Both the position numbers and the translations under genes were made by a program. The notes under the pieces are model-generated. The model saw only the letters and a program-made list of their open reading frames with translations. It was not told the origin of the DNA and searched no databases. From Aspergillus flavus (lineage: Eukaryota > Ascomycota > Eurotiomycetes > Eurotiales > Aspergillaceae), in contig NC_092410.1 of NCBI RefSeq assembly GCF_009017415.1, forward strand, positions 744,001 to 808,000: 64,000 nucleotides of DNA, in the 5' to 3' direction. Shown here piece after piece: positions 51,146-62,444 of this stretch. Every line of letters begins with the position of its first letter. The stretch's first letter is position 1.

Positions 51146-52451
51146 ATGTCGGACTCTGTGGGTATGTTTCTTCCTTTCTTCCCTTCTTTCTTACTTCGAG
51201 GTTTGATATTTGGTGAATTGATATTTATTGATGTTTGTTACAGATCGAGTCTTCGTCCACGCCCTCAACACCGTTAAACGCATCCCCCGAACCGGTACCG
51301 CCCGGCCACCCGCCTCCGAGCGATTGAAGCTCTATGGCTTGTACAAACAAAGCATGGGTACGGATATACCATAATTCTATCTCAGAAGGATATACTAACG
51401 GCCAGGGGAAAAACAGAAGGCGACGTGGAGGGGGTAATGGACCGACCGGTCGGGAATACAGCGGACGTGTATGCGGAGTGTGAGAAGTGGTATGTCATGT
51501 CATGTTCTCCCGTTCTTTTTCCATGGTCGCAACTCGATTACTGAATGAGAAACTAGGGATGCATGGTTCGCGCAACGCGGATTATCTCGTACCGAGGCGA
51601 AACGGAGATACATCTCGACTCTCATTGAGACGATGCATAGGTATGCGTCGCAGACGCCTGAGGCTAGGGAATTGGTTTCGGAGCTGGAGTTTGTTTGGGA
51701 TCAGGTGAAGATGAATACCTCTGTGTCGTCGGCGTCTAGTGGGAGTCCTGTGCAGGCGGTTGCGCCGCCGTTGTCGCACTCGCAGCCGAGTTATGCGAGT
51801 ATTGGGGGTCGCTTGGCTCGGTCGGATTATGAGCATTTGGTTGCTACGGCGCGGGGGGATTCGAGGTTACGGGTGCTTAGTCCGGTTAGTCAACCGGAGG
51901 AGGTGTTTCAGCGACGGCGAGGGTCTCTTGGAAATCGGGGGCAGGATGAAGATGAGGAGGAGGAAGAGGAGTATGCTGAGGCGCAGGATAATCTTGACGA
52001 AGATGATGACGCTCATGACAATGATGATGGCTCTTATAACCATGCCACTACTGAGGATGGTAGTCAGCATGATGTTGATGAGGCTGTACTACGCAGCGGT
52101 CGTGGCAAGAAACCCCCGGATGTCGATAGTCGGCGGTGGCGGCGCAGAGTCGAGCAGGCCTTGACCAAGATGACCGCTGAGATTGCCGCGGTAAGGGAGC
52201 AGATGGAAGCCCGTGCCGTGGCTCATCGCCGCCGGAATAGTGTCTGGGCGTGGCTGAAATGGCTCGTCTGGGTCACGCTTCGACAGGTCATCTTTGACCT
52301 GGCTATTCTGGGGATGTTGTTGATCTGGATGCGGATTCGCGGGGACCGACGGCTGGAGGGTAAGCTCAAGGTCGGGTGGGCGGAGGTGAAGACGCGGTTG
52401 TCGAAGTTGAAAGGGCTTCGACGGGTGTCCAAGGTACATAAATGCCCCTAG
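51146..52451 (+). CDS. atg37: Membrane-anchored acyl-CoA-binding protein (Atg37/ACBD5-like)
   Basis: Four exons (51146-51161, 51244-51357, 51417-51489 and 51557-52451) give 365 residues; the first exon is 16 nt. An acyl-CoA-binding domain occupies about residues 1-105, with FVHALNTVKRIP, RLKLYGLYKQSMEGD and KWDAWFAQRGLSRTEAKRRY, the usual ligand-binding pattern. An acidic, low-complexity middle follows (about 195-245). A predicted coiled coil (about 260-290) and a single transmembrane segment (about 297-327, VWAWLKWLVWV onward) end in a basic tail. This layout is that of the peroxisomal tail-anchored protein Atg37, which links acyl-CoA binding to pexophagy and resembles human ACBD5. The ortholog name rests on architecture. 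Confidence 0.82.
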
Positions 52452-52785
52452 TTGGTGGGCTTTCCTTTTGCTTTCTCTTCGAGTACATATTCTTTCTTCA
52501 TATATCCTGATTAGATTCCCTTGTCTTTCGTTCTTTGATTTCTTTTGTCATGCCATGTTAATGTCAGGAGGTTGGATTGGTGTTGGTTAGAGTCAAGGCT
52601 TCCCTGTATTCTAGCATAGAAGTCGCGTTGCAATTGCCAAATAACTCAAGTCCTTCACAATACCCATATCGAAGATGTAGTCACGACACTAGACCGAGAA
52701 ACCAGGACACTCAATTCCTATGCTAATATGTACACATACAAACAGTCCACAAACCAGACCAGACCAGACAGACATAAAACAAAAC
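52452..52785. other. Intergenic region between convergent genes
   Basis: This 334-bp stretch lies between the 3' ends of the acyl-CoA-binding protein gene and the minus-strand complex I gene. I see nothing else in it. Confidence 0.5.
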
Positions 52786-53503
52786 CTAATACTGAGGACC
52801 AGGGAACTGAGCATAAATCTGCTTGGGACGCAGATGAACCGGGGTCTGGCCCTCGGGGGCGCCGGGGATCGTCTTCTTGAGGCCCTGCAAGGAATCTATT
52901 AGCCAAATCACCTTTTATGAAACCGGCGTTCAACACGGAAGACAAACCAGCTTGTCAAAGACACACTTATTCAGCTCCATCTCGGGCTTCCGGCACTCCC
53001 ACAGATGGTGGTTGTTGTTCTCAAGACACTCCCAGTGCGCGGTGAATTGTTTCAGGCAGTGGGTGTTGATATCTTTGATACTGCAAGCAATTAGCAACCG
53101 ACCCTCTCCCTACCCCACTTTCCCTGAAGCTCTGCAACCAGAAGAGAAGAAACATACACAGAAGCAGCACATCTCGTCACCTTCCGTCCCTCCTTCAGAC
53201 AATCGAACTCCCCCCTTCCATTGGCCTCCTGCTTGCACTTCATGTAGTCATCATTGAAGGCCTTGCACCTGTCGCCGATAAAGTACGCCGCACTGGTCAG
53301 GGGTGCCGAGGTCGCGCCGACTTCCTGGACACTGGGAATGTCCGCCGGCATGGGCGTGGTGTCCACCAGGACCTGTTGGTTGAACCTATCATGGAAACCG
53401 CATTAGCGTCTCGTTCGATTGGACACGGAAACAACCGGTAGCGGTCGTCAATTGGGGCCGTGGGCAGAAAATAAAAAACATACTGAGGTTCTCGGGCCGC
53501 CAT
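52786..53503 (-). CDS. NADH:ubiquinone oxidoreductase NDUFA8-type subunit (20.8 kDa class)
   Basis: Four exons on the minus strand (53503-53484, 53385-53158, 53080-52948 and 52884-52786) encode 159 residues. After the short first exon (MAAREPQ) comes a region with four CX9C motifs: CKAFNDDYMKC, CLKEGRKVTRC, CLKQFTAHWEC and CRKPEMELNKC. These form the two twin-CX9C (CHCH) modules of the complex I accessory subunit NDUFA8, known in Neurospora as the 20.8 kDa subunit. The C-terminus (KQIYAQFPGPQY) also fits. The protein is expected in the mitochondrial intermembrane space, oxidised by the Mia40 pathway, and bound to the membrane arm of complex I. It shares a 590-bp divergent promoter with the nucleoporin gene. 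Confidence 0.92.
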
Positions 53504-54093
53504 TTTGTCTGGTCGTAAGCGTGAATTGGGGAATTGGGAGACCGTATAGTGAGGAGGGCCTTTGATGGACGAGTCCGGGTGATGCTGGAGTTTGGAGGTC
53601 GGTTTTTGCTCGTCTGTCATTGGTCCGTTGCGGGAAGTTATGTAATATTCATGCCTGAGGTGTCTGATCCCGCATCCGAGGCGGTCATATTATTTCTTGC
53701 CTCAGGCAGGAAAAAGACCTGTTGCTGCTGGAGCTGTCTCACGTGACACGGCGAAAAACAAACCAGCTCCCGAGACAAGTGAACGAGTGAATTGAATGCA
53801 GTAGCCAGTTTCAATTGCAGTGGTTCTGCACCCCGACCCTTTACGAAGTTGCTGCTTTGCTGCAGCGTGCGGTTCGGAGATATTGGTACGACACTGAGTT
53901 TGCTTTCGCGGAGGACGGTGACAATCTGCGATTCTCTGTCGACCGACTTTCCATCTGCTTGAACAAGACTTGGTGCGGAGCTTTGGTTTTTATTTTTAAT
54001 TTATTTACCTTTGGGTGTTAATATTGAACACGCCACTTTTCTTCGACCTGTTCGCTTGACGTTTCCCCGACTCGCACTCCGCTACGTACCGTA
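53504..54093. promoter_or_regulatory. Divergent promoter, complex I subunit / nucleoporin
   Basis: These 590 bp separate two oppositely transcribed genes. A perfect TCACGTGA palindrome (53739-53746) is near the middle. No further gene is seen. Confidence 0.5.
53739..53746. promoter_or_regulatory. TCACGTGA E-box palindrome
   Basis: An 8-bp palindrome matching the site of bHLH proteins such as yeast Cbf1/Pho4. In yeasts, Cbf1 sites are common before respiratory genes, which would fit the neighbouring complex I gene. Binding here is inferred. Confidence 0.4.
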
Positions 54094-55676
54094 ATGTCTC
54101 TCTTTGGAAATCAGACTCAGACCCAGCAGTCCGGCGGACTGTTTGGGTCATCAACGACCGCGAATAAGCCCAGCCCCTTTGGCGGCGCTGCCACTGGAGG
54201 AAGCCTTTTTGGCTCGAACACCACCGGAACTGGAACCCAGCAGAGTAGCGGCGGTCTCTTTGGACAGACACAGAACCAGGGCGCGACAGGTGCTGCTCCT
54301 GCTAGCGGTGGTCTGTTCGGTTCGTCGACAGCGACATCTCAGCCTCAGCAGAGCGGCGGTCTCTTCGGAAACACTACGACACAGAATCAACCGCAGACGG
54401 GCGGACTTTTCGGGAATACTGCCACCCAGCAGAAGCCCGCTGGTGGTCTCTTTGGTGGATTGGGCCAGTCGACACAGCAACAGCAGCCGCAGCAGCAACA
54501 GACGGGCGGTGGATTGTTCGGGGGTGCGTTGGGTCAGCAGAAGCCTCAGGGCAGTCTGTTTGGAGGTACACTAGGACAGACGACACAGCAGCAACAAGCG
54601 CCGCAACAGGGTGGTGGTCTTTTCGGAGGTGGATTAGGTCAGACACAGCAGCAACCGCAGCAGCAGCAGAGTTTATTTGGAGGCACCCTACTAGGTGGTC
54701 AACAGCAACAGGGCCAGCAGCAACAACAACAGCCTCAATTGGGCCAGTCGGTGCAACAGCCGGGGTCGAGCCTTTGGTCGCCTGGTCGCGCCGTCACTGG
54801 AGGTTAGTTCTGTTTGTTCGAATTATTGTTGAAGATGCATTGTGCTGACTCTCGTAGTACATCGGACTGTTCCGACACAGATCGCGATCGTCAAGGATAA
54901 ATGGGACACTGCCAGCCGCAATTCCCCGTTCCGAGCGTACTTGTATAACCATGTCGGCGAAGAGGCGGCACCATTCTACCAACCCGGACCGGACGACGAC
55001 GAATCGAAATGGGAGGAAGCGTTGCGCAAGAGGCCCGCACCTGGCTATGTGCCAGTTATTGTGAGAGGCTTCTTCGAGCTGGGTAAGAGAGCCCAGCGGC
55101 AAAAGGACTTCCTTACCATGATGCAAACCCGCCTCCACGAGATCAATAACTGTCTCACCGAATTGCTCTCCCGCCACGACCTTAAGATCTCCGTCAGGAT
55201 AGCCGATTGCCGGCGGAAGCACCTTGTCCTGAGCAAGCGGTGTCTGGCGCTTGCGGCAAAGACCCAAGTCCTACGCAACCGGGGCTACGCGATGGACGAC
55301 GCGGAGGAGGAGCTGAAGAAGAAACTCGCCCTGCTGGAACGCTCAGTCTTCGACCCCTCCTTGAACGGACGCGAAGAAGAGATCTGGGCCCGAATGCTGG
55401 CGATCCGGGAACACTCGAAACGCCTGCAGCTGGAGATGGAGAAGGCTGGCCCGGGTGCCGCTGCCCAGGCGGATGACGAATTGGATGAACAGACTATGAA
55501 GACTGCTAAGAAGGTGAGCACCAAACCTCCACTACTACTTTTATTCGATCCCTACTAACAGCCTCTAGATATTGGACGACTATCATACCCAGATCAAGCA
55601 CCTGCAGAAGGAACTGGAGTCCGTGAGGAAGGACTTCGACGAGGCAGAGAAGCTCCAAGGCCGGGTAGATCACTAG
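54094..55676 (+). CDS. nup57: FG nucleoporin of the Nup54/Nup57 type
   Basis: Three exons (54094-54802, 54858-55513 and 55569-55676) give 490 residues. The first half (about 1-235) is a Gln/Gly-rich FG domain with about a dozen GLFG or SLFG repeats separated by Gln/Thr/Ser spacers; this forms the permeability barrier of the nuclear pore. The second half is the conserved alpha-helical and coiled-coil region of Nup54/Nup57: [46 protein letters not shown], then long helices up to the C-terminal [19 protein letters not shown]. It would assemble with Nsp1/Nup62 and Nup49/Nup58 in the central channel complex. Naming follows the yeast protein. Confidence 0.9.
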
Positions 55677-55995
55677 CCTTGTGCTCGCTACGCTATGATT
55701 GATCGTGACACTCGGGGGGAATCCATGGCTTAGGTTGAATGTCCGGGAGCAAGGAGTTATAGGAGCTGGTAATCTTGCAATTGATCCGATTCGGAAACCC
55801 TTAGATAAAGAAGAAGAGAAACCCCCAAAAAACCGACACTTTGTCATTTCCCCATCTTCATTCTATATTTCCGCAATGATAACCCGAATGTACAATAATA
55901 ATACATCTGCCGTTGGCTAGGCAGGAGCAAACAGACAAAGTGACGCCACCTAATGAATCCCCGTCATAACGTAGACCGTACGAATTATGGACCGC

Positions 55996-56352
55996 TTAAA
56001 GGAACTTCTTGACGAAATCGATAGCGAAGGGAGCTGCCCTTGTTAGCTCGTCTATGTCCCGACAAGAAAGACAGAAAAACAAGACTCACAGAGATATAGA
56101 AGGATACCACCGGTAATGGCAGAGCGGATAGTCTGCTGAGCCTCCTGCTCACCAGCCTGTCCCATGCAATCAGCATTCCCATTCATATTCAATGATCCTC
56201 ATAACCCTAGAAAAAGAGAAAAAAGGATCATACTCTAATCTGCTCCTTCGAGAGCGTTTCCTGACCTAAACCACAGACACATTAGCCCAACAACCCACGT
56301 GTCTCCTCAATAAAAATAGTCATAGAAAACAGAACATACCAGGAGCGAACAT
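55996..56352 (-). CDS. tom5: Tom5, small subunit of the mitochondrial outer-membrane translocase
   Basis: Four tiny exons on the minus strand (56352-56340, 56265-56234, 56156-56090 and 56033-55996) join in frame to a 49-residue protein. The product begins MFAPGQETLSKEQIRAGEQ, with an acidic/polar cytosolic part. It continues with a single hydrophobic segment ending GGILLYLSPFAIDFVKKFL, which is the tail-anchor signature of fungal Tom5. Tom5 helps pass precursor proteins from receptors to the Tom40 pore. Three introns in 150 coding nucleotides make this gene easy to miss. All splice sites are GT-AG; the second intron (77 nt) ends at GGGACAG. The LYLSPF...VKKFL match makes the call strong despite the length. 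Confidence 0.85.
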
Positions 56353-56842
56353 CTTGTACTAAGAAAGGGTAAATTAAGTAAATGGATTGGGTGACGTGAA
56401 GACAATGACAACAATGGAAGACCAGGAAAGTTGAGGTACGCTAAGGGTTCGATGATGAGTTCAAGAAAGGCTACGATTCTGCCAATGCACGGACCATCAG
56501 CGGAGGCGGAATTTCTGCGGTCAACTCGACTTTACTTACTTAACCTTTGGTCCCGTCACTTGTGTTCTTGTTGAACGCCAGGTTACTTTTTCTTTTTCTG
56601 CTGTTGCAGTTACTTTGGTTTTGGCTTTCTCTTTACTGGATTCTTGATTATACTTCTTTGTATCGATATTGGCCAGGAGAGAAAGTGAAAGAGAAAAGGA
56701 AGATAAGAGAGGGTCGATTAAAGATATCGATCTATCTGTTTCTCCCGTCGCAATAGCAACGGAGCGAGCGCCTTGCGCTATCGACTTACTTCACTGTCTA
56801 CGACACATACACGCGCTACACACCCACATAATCTGAGCCAAC

Positions 56843-58311
56843 ATGTCGGCCAGTCCAGAGATCAAACCGGTCGAGGAAGACCCCGTGCAAGCGCCTACCC
56901 CCGGCGCCGGCGATGACGAAGCCCAGGGCGTCGAGGAAACAGCCGCTGCCGACTTGGACGCAGCAGATGAAAAGGACAACGGCTCCGATGACGAGTCGAT
57001 TCTGTCGGAGGTAGACGAGGCGCAGTTCGAGGACTTTGATCCTGAGAATGTCGACGTCGAGGACCGGCCGCAGTTGGCGATTGATGAGGATAATCTGAAG
57101 CTTATTGGACGGCATAAGCGGAAGAGGACTGAGGATGGGGAGCGGTCGACGCGCAAGAGGGAGGGGCGGAGGGAGAAGAAGAGTCGGCGGATGAGGGAGT
57201 TGGAGGAGGGGGGTGATGATGGGGATGGTAAGGCGAAAAAGAGGGAGAGGAAGAGGAGGGAGCCCACTCCTGAGGATGATGAGACGTTGGATCCTGCTAC
57301 TCGTATGTTTTTCCCTTTCCCTTTCTCTTAAGATGGGGTGGGGTTGGGGTGATGGATGTTGGGGCTAACTGGTGTAGGTCGTCGTAGGGCTTTGGATCGT
57401 GCTATGGATGAGGCGCTCAAGAAGCCTACTAAGAGGCGTTTTCGCAAGGCGGATGGTATTGTATGTTTTATGTTTAATGTTTTGGGTCTACTGTGTGGTT
57501 GGGTGCTAATTGATATTGCTAGGATCTGGAACAAATGGCCGATGCCGAGATTGAGGATATGCGCAAGCGCATGACCCATGCTGCTCAGATGGACGCTATT
57601 AGTCGTCGGGAGGGCAAGCCCGCTATGCATAAGTTGAAAATGCTGCCTGAGGTGGTCTCTCTACTCAATCGAAACCAGTATGTCAACAGTCTGGTTGACC
57701 CCGAAATCAACCTGCTTGAGGCGGTGAAGTTCTTCCTGGAGCCTTTGGATGACGGCTCGCTGCCGGCCTACAATATCCAGCGTGATTTGATGACTTCGCT
57801 GGCTAAGCTTCCGATCAACAAGGAGGCGCTTGTTGCGAGTGGAATCGGCAAGGTGATTGTGTTCTACACCCGGAGTAAACGTCCCGAAGCCGGCATCAAG
57901 CGTATGGCTGAGCGTCTGCTTGCTGAATGGACGCGCCCTATCCTCCAGCGTAGCGATGATTACTCCAAGCGAGTCTACCAGGAAGCGGAGTTCGATCCTC
58001 GGTATGTGACCCAATACCTCTAGTTTGGTTGACCTGGAACAGAAACTAACTCTAGGTTGTCTAGAAAAGTTCAACGTACTACACAATCGGCCCAGGCCAC
58101 TGCGGCAGAAGCGCGCGCTCGCGAACTGCTTCCTCCTCGTCTGGCGAACCGTGCCCGCGCCGAGATCACACATACCAGCTACACTGTCGTGCCTCGTCCG
58201 ACGATGGTGCAGGAGAGCAAGTTCGCGCGGCCACTGGGTGCCAGTGGAGAGGATCGATTCCGAAAGATGCGTGCACGACAGATTGCGGCGTCGAAGGGAT
58301 CGCGTCGATAG
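56843..58311 (+). CDS. iws1: Transcription elongation factor Iws1 (Spn1)
   Basis: Four exons (56843-57302, 57378-57460, 57523-58001 and 58056-58311) encode 425 residues. The N-terminal 180 residues are acidic, then strongly basic and disordered, as in other Iws1 proteins. The conserved core (about 235-325) is a TFIIS N-terminal-like helical bundle: LLEAVKFFLEPLDDGSLPAY, LMTSLAKLPINKEAL, GIGKVIVFYTRS and MAERLLAEWTRPIL. The C-terminus (PRPTMVQESKFARP) is also typical. Iws1 binds Spt6 and RNA polymerase II and acts in transcription elongation and histone handling in the nucleus. Length is usual for a filamentous fungus. Confidence 0.93.
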
Positions 58312-58963
58312 GATCGTTTCGGTTTCATGCATATTATGTTGCCACATGTCGAATGCATGGTTACTTCCATTTTCTTTTCTCTTTATTCTCTTTTTTCTTC
58401 TCGTCTTGCCGATCACATTTTCTTATGTTTTTATCCGATTGTATCGCAAAGTGTTACCTACGGTTCGGGTGCCGGCGTCAAGGGATTGATAAGTCATAGT
58501 CATTAGTCTAGAACAAACCAACAATATTTGCATAAAAAAATGACAGAATAATTTCCGGAAGCCCATACCGAAGTCGGTAGGAGTAACCTGCCAATCATGC
58601 CATCCGGAAAGCTCCAAAATTACCCGCAACGGCTGACTCAGACGCTTCTTCTCGCGCGAGAAAGTCTGGCGTCATGCGCACGTAAAGAGTTTAGTTCGCT
58701 GCGCCCATGGCCTTCCGAGCTTTGCCCGGCAGACCCCGAACACCTAAATTGCTTTTCATCGGTACGTCACGGCCTTTGCTCAATCGCCGACTCTGGTCTT
58801 TTTCGTGCGCTTTGCTATTTAAATCCGTCGTTGCGCCATAGCTTTTCTTCTCACTCTCCATTCTGGTTTTTAGATTGGGTTACTCCTCTCTTCAGTTGAA
58901 GATTATACACATTTAATTGATTAATATATCGCTTACAAACTACACTACAAACAAACACACATA
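58312..58963. other. Intergenic region, about 650 bp
   Basis: It contains the 3' end of iws1 and the promoter of rcf2. No gene or recognised element was found. Confidence 0.5.
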
Positions 58964-59866
58964 ATGAAGCTCCTCACCAAGGAAGAAGAAGACGCTCACT
59001 ACAGGTAAGACCACACCACACCATACAACCCCAATATACAACCCACCTCCAAATCATCCCAAACTCCCCTCAATCCCACCCCATCCCCAAGGAAAAACAA
59101 ACTAACAAAATAAAAAAACAGAGCAGTCCTAAAAGGCGGCACAATCGGCACCGTCCTCGGTCTAATAGGCGGCTACGCCGGCGTCCTCGCCGCATCCCGC
59201 CGCTACCACACAATCCGCAACCTAACGCTCCCCATGAAAGCCTTCCTCGTCACCTCCTCGGGTACCTTCGTCGGCATCATCGCAGCCGACAACTCATCCC
59301 GGAACTTCGAAGTTGAGCGCAACGCCGACCAGCAATGGTACCAGAACCGGGAGCAGCGGCTGCGCGAGGAGTCGCTGCAGGGGATGAGTTTCATGGAGCG
59401 GTCGCTGGCGTGGGCGAGGAAGGAGAAGTATACGATTGTTACCGCGACGTGGGTGGCGTCTATGATTGGGAGTTTTGTGCTGGTGGGACGCAATCCGTAC
59501 CTCAGTGGACAGCAGAAGATTGTCCAGGCGCGTGTTTATGCGCAGGGTTTGACGCTTGCGGTTCTGGTTGCTTCTGCGGCGTTTGAGATCAGTGATCAGA
59601 GGAAGGGGAAGGGGATTTTGAAGAAGAAGTTGGAGGAGAAGGAGGCTGCTGATGGGAAGTCTGGTGTTGTTGTTGAGGAGGAGCCTGTTAGGCATCAGCA
59701 GAATGAGGGGCAGGGTGATCTCTGGAAGGATATGGTTGCTGCTGAGGAGGAGCGGTTGAAGAAGAAGCATCAGAGTGTTTGGGAACATCCTGAGTTGCAT
59801 AAGGAGGGTCAGCAGCAACAGCAGCAGCAGGCTAAGGAGGTTAAGGAGGAGAAGACGCAGCAGTGA
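58964..59866 (+). CDS. rcf2: Respiratory supercomplex factor 2 (Rcf2), HIG1-domain protein
   Basis: Two exons (58964-59004 and 59122-59866, 117-nt intron) encode 261 residues. The N-terminus MKLLTKEEEDAH followed by LKGGTIGTVLGLIGGYAG closely follows the start of yeast Rcf2. Two hydrophobic segments lie at about 22-39 and 53-70. The HIG1-type region follows at about 110-185, with EKYTIVTATWVASMIGSF, and QQKIVQARVYAQGLTLAVLV as its helices. The C-terminal 75 residues are charged and Gln-rich. Rcf2 is an inner mitochondrial membrane protein that helps assemble and tune cytochrome c oxidase within respiratory supercomplexes. Confidence 0.88.
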
Positions 59867-60324
59867 GTCTGTTGTGGTTGGCTCTTCGCTTGGCTTTGTG
59901 TCTTTGGTTGAAGCGTTATCGGGGGTCTTCATTGCTTTGCGGGGACTGAAAAGTCTTTTGTTTTGGGCTTATAGATTCTTGTCCTGATTTTGTTTTCTGG
60001 GTGGCGCAGGGCGTTGATTGTTGATTGTTGTTGTTCTCTGCTGGGTGGCTCACATGGTGCTGCAGCGGCTGTGTGTACACTGGTTGTACTGTATTCTATG
60101 AATCTCCTCTACAATTGATGCCTCGTCATGTCTTGTTTACTATGTGAGCTCCTGGAATGTCAATAATCCTTTTGTCTGTTTCAATCAGTTATGTGCATAC
60201 CAGTGCACTGACATGTTCCGTCAACAACCACCATATCGTCTCTTATGTTCACAATGCATATTGGGTACATCCGCATGAACACCGTACCTTGATGCCGTAC
60301 TCCGTAGGCAAGATCTTGCTATTG
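59867..60324. other. Intergenic region between convergent genes
   Basis: This 458-bp stretch separates the 3' ends of rcf2 and the minus-strand transporter. T/G-rich sequence typical of fungal 3' regions is all I see. Confidence 0.5.
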
Positions 60325-62444
60325 CTAGACATCGGTCTTCTCACTCTGAGCGCGTGGCCCACGGCCCAAGTATGAAGACGCCTCGAGGCTGTTGAGCTCA
60401 TCCTCTTCCTTATCCAGCTTGTGATGCGTAATCCAAAAGAGATTGCCCCCGATAAAGGAAAGTACAGCGACGAAACCATAGTTCCACACAAGAAGGGGGT
60501 CAGTAGATAGAAGAGTTAGGCCTTGTTGGATTGCAGACGAGAAAGCGTGCATGAAGAGATAAATAGATTGCACTATCGGTTAGATTTAGATTAGTAGATG
60601 CAATGAACACTTCATATCAACGTCATATACTATAGAACATACCTAAGCTCTTCATATTCTTCGGCGCCTTGGTGAATGCGTACTCGTACCCAGTGATCGA
60701 GGTGAAAATCTCTGAAAAAGCAATCAAGACGTACGGCACAGCTTGCACCCAGACATTGACAGGCGCAGGAGTCTTGCAGCTCTTCTCGCCCGGATACTTG
60801 CCACATTTACCCGTTTGGTAGATATAGTGCTGTATCACGGCGGCAGATACCATGGATATAGCGGCGAGCATGTACCCCGCGTACATTCGCTTCAGAGGGG
60901 TAAACTGGACGCCTAGTCTCTGGATTCCAGGGTAGACAACCTGGTCCATGATAGGTATGAAGATAATGAGGGTCACCGGATTCAGGTTCATGATGATGTC
61001 GTTTGGGACACCGTGAAGCTCCATGGTGGCCGCCTGAGAGGTGAGATTGTTGGTCATTTGTCCGTAGGCCAGCCCTAAGCTTGGTTAGACAGACATGCCT
61101 GGAGACCTTGACCAGAGTTACTTACAGTACAGGGGGTACCAGAGGAAGACGGCGCATGCTTTGAGAGCTCTGCGCACCTCGTCTACCCATTTGTCGTCGA
61201 AGGTCATCCACACTGGTTTTCTCTGAACGTTGCTGGGCTTCACGTTCTCCCAGAAGTCACTTGCTCGGCAGTTCTGGACACTGTTTGCAAAGTATCAGCT
61301 AAGCTGGTTAGTGCGGAGTGAATAGTTTCCACTGACAATCTGATAGGATTCCATGACCACCTGCCCTTGAGCGCGAATGCCCAGAGCTTGAACGCCCTTC
61401 CCACCACTGAACCAGTTGGGGGAGTGACCTCATAGTTCTTGCGACAGACATAAAGCACCAGTGGACAGAGGGCGAACATGATGGTGGGAAGGACGAAGGA
61501 GAGCCAAAATCCAACATATTTCTCTGCATACACCATGACAATCTGTCCAAGCAAGGAGCCAACGTTGATCATGAAGTAGAAATACAGGAAGATCCGGGTG
61601 ATCGTCTGAGCCGGGTCCACGATGACACGTTCTCCGGTTTTTGGAAGTCTTTTGATGTAGTGTCTGGTTTCTTTGTGCTGTTCTGCGATTAGAGGAGCGA
61701 CGTTCGACCTATTAATGTGTCAATAAAGGTATTCACAATCAGAAAGGTCAGCCTGTACTTGAAACCTCCCACACCAATTCCGAAGAGTACTAGACCCACT
61801 ATGAAGCAACCTAACGCACCGTTGGGATGCACAATCACCTGGGGAAGAGATGCGATGATCAACACAATGTGTCCAACCATGGCAAAGGCGATGGCAACTT
61901 GAATCGTCTTCAGGCGGCCCCAGAACTCGTCGGCCACCCAGGCACCAATAATAGCAGTCACATAACACCAGAAAACATTGACTTCGAATGTCAGAGTATT
62001 GTCAGCACACTAGGGGGCGTTGCAATTGGGGAGCTCACGAGTAGTTAGGCCTGTGGAGACTCTCTGGCCCATGCCTAGAGCTCCAGACTGTCCTGCATGG
62101 CCGGCACCAGTACTTGAGTTGGGTGGAAGAGGCTGTTGGATAAAGTTGACAACTGAAGAGGGTCATTCTCATATCTCGTGCGACCGAAAGGACTACATAC
62201 AAACAGCAGTGGTTCCATAGTAGGAGAACCGTTCGCACAGCTCAACAAAGGCGATGGTATATGCAGTCCATTTAACACTTCCAGCGACACGACGAAGAGA
62301 CTCCAGTTCCTCTCCAGTTGGGGTTGCGTAGCCGTCATCATGCGGAGAGGGAGCCGCCGAAAGCACTATAGTCTCTTGCTCTGAGAGGGGAGCTTTGAGT
62401 GTCTCAAGAGCATTAGACTTTCCTCGGCTAATGGTGTCGCTCAT
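60325..62444 (-). CDS. ptr2: PTR2-type proton-coupled peptide transporter (POT family)
   Basis: Seven exons on the minus strand (62444-62201, 62152-62039, 61981-61759, 61708-61337, 61280-61126, 61074-60643 and 60572-60325) encode 595 residues. The POT-family motif ELCERFSYYG is in helix 1. NFIQQPLPPNSSTG and GALGMGQRVSTGLTT follow, then GAWVADEFWGR after helix 2 and GIGVGGFKSNVAPLIAEQ. FYFMINVGSLLGQ is the second POT signature, and WYPLYWLAYGQMTNNL and FSEIFTSITGYEYAFTKAP come near the C-terminus. Twelve transmembrane helices are expected, with a plasma-membrane role in proton-driven di- and tripeptide uptake. The donor of intron 4 is GTCAGT, slightly unusual, but the frame is restored. A TATA-like element lies upstream at 62732-62739. 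Confidence 0.92.

Noticed and set aside
55985..56182. 65-codon minus-strand frame overlapping the Tom5 locus
   Set aside because: It reads through Tom5 introns in another frame; the spliced Tom5 product is a far better explanation.
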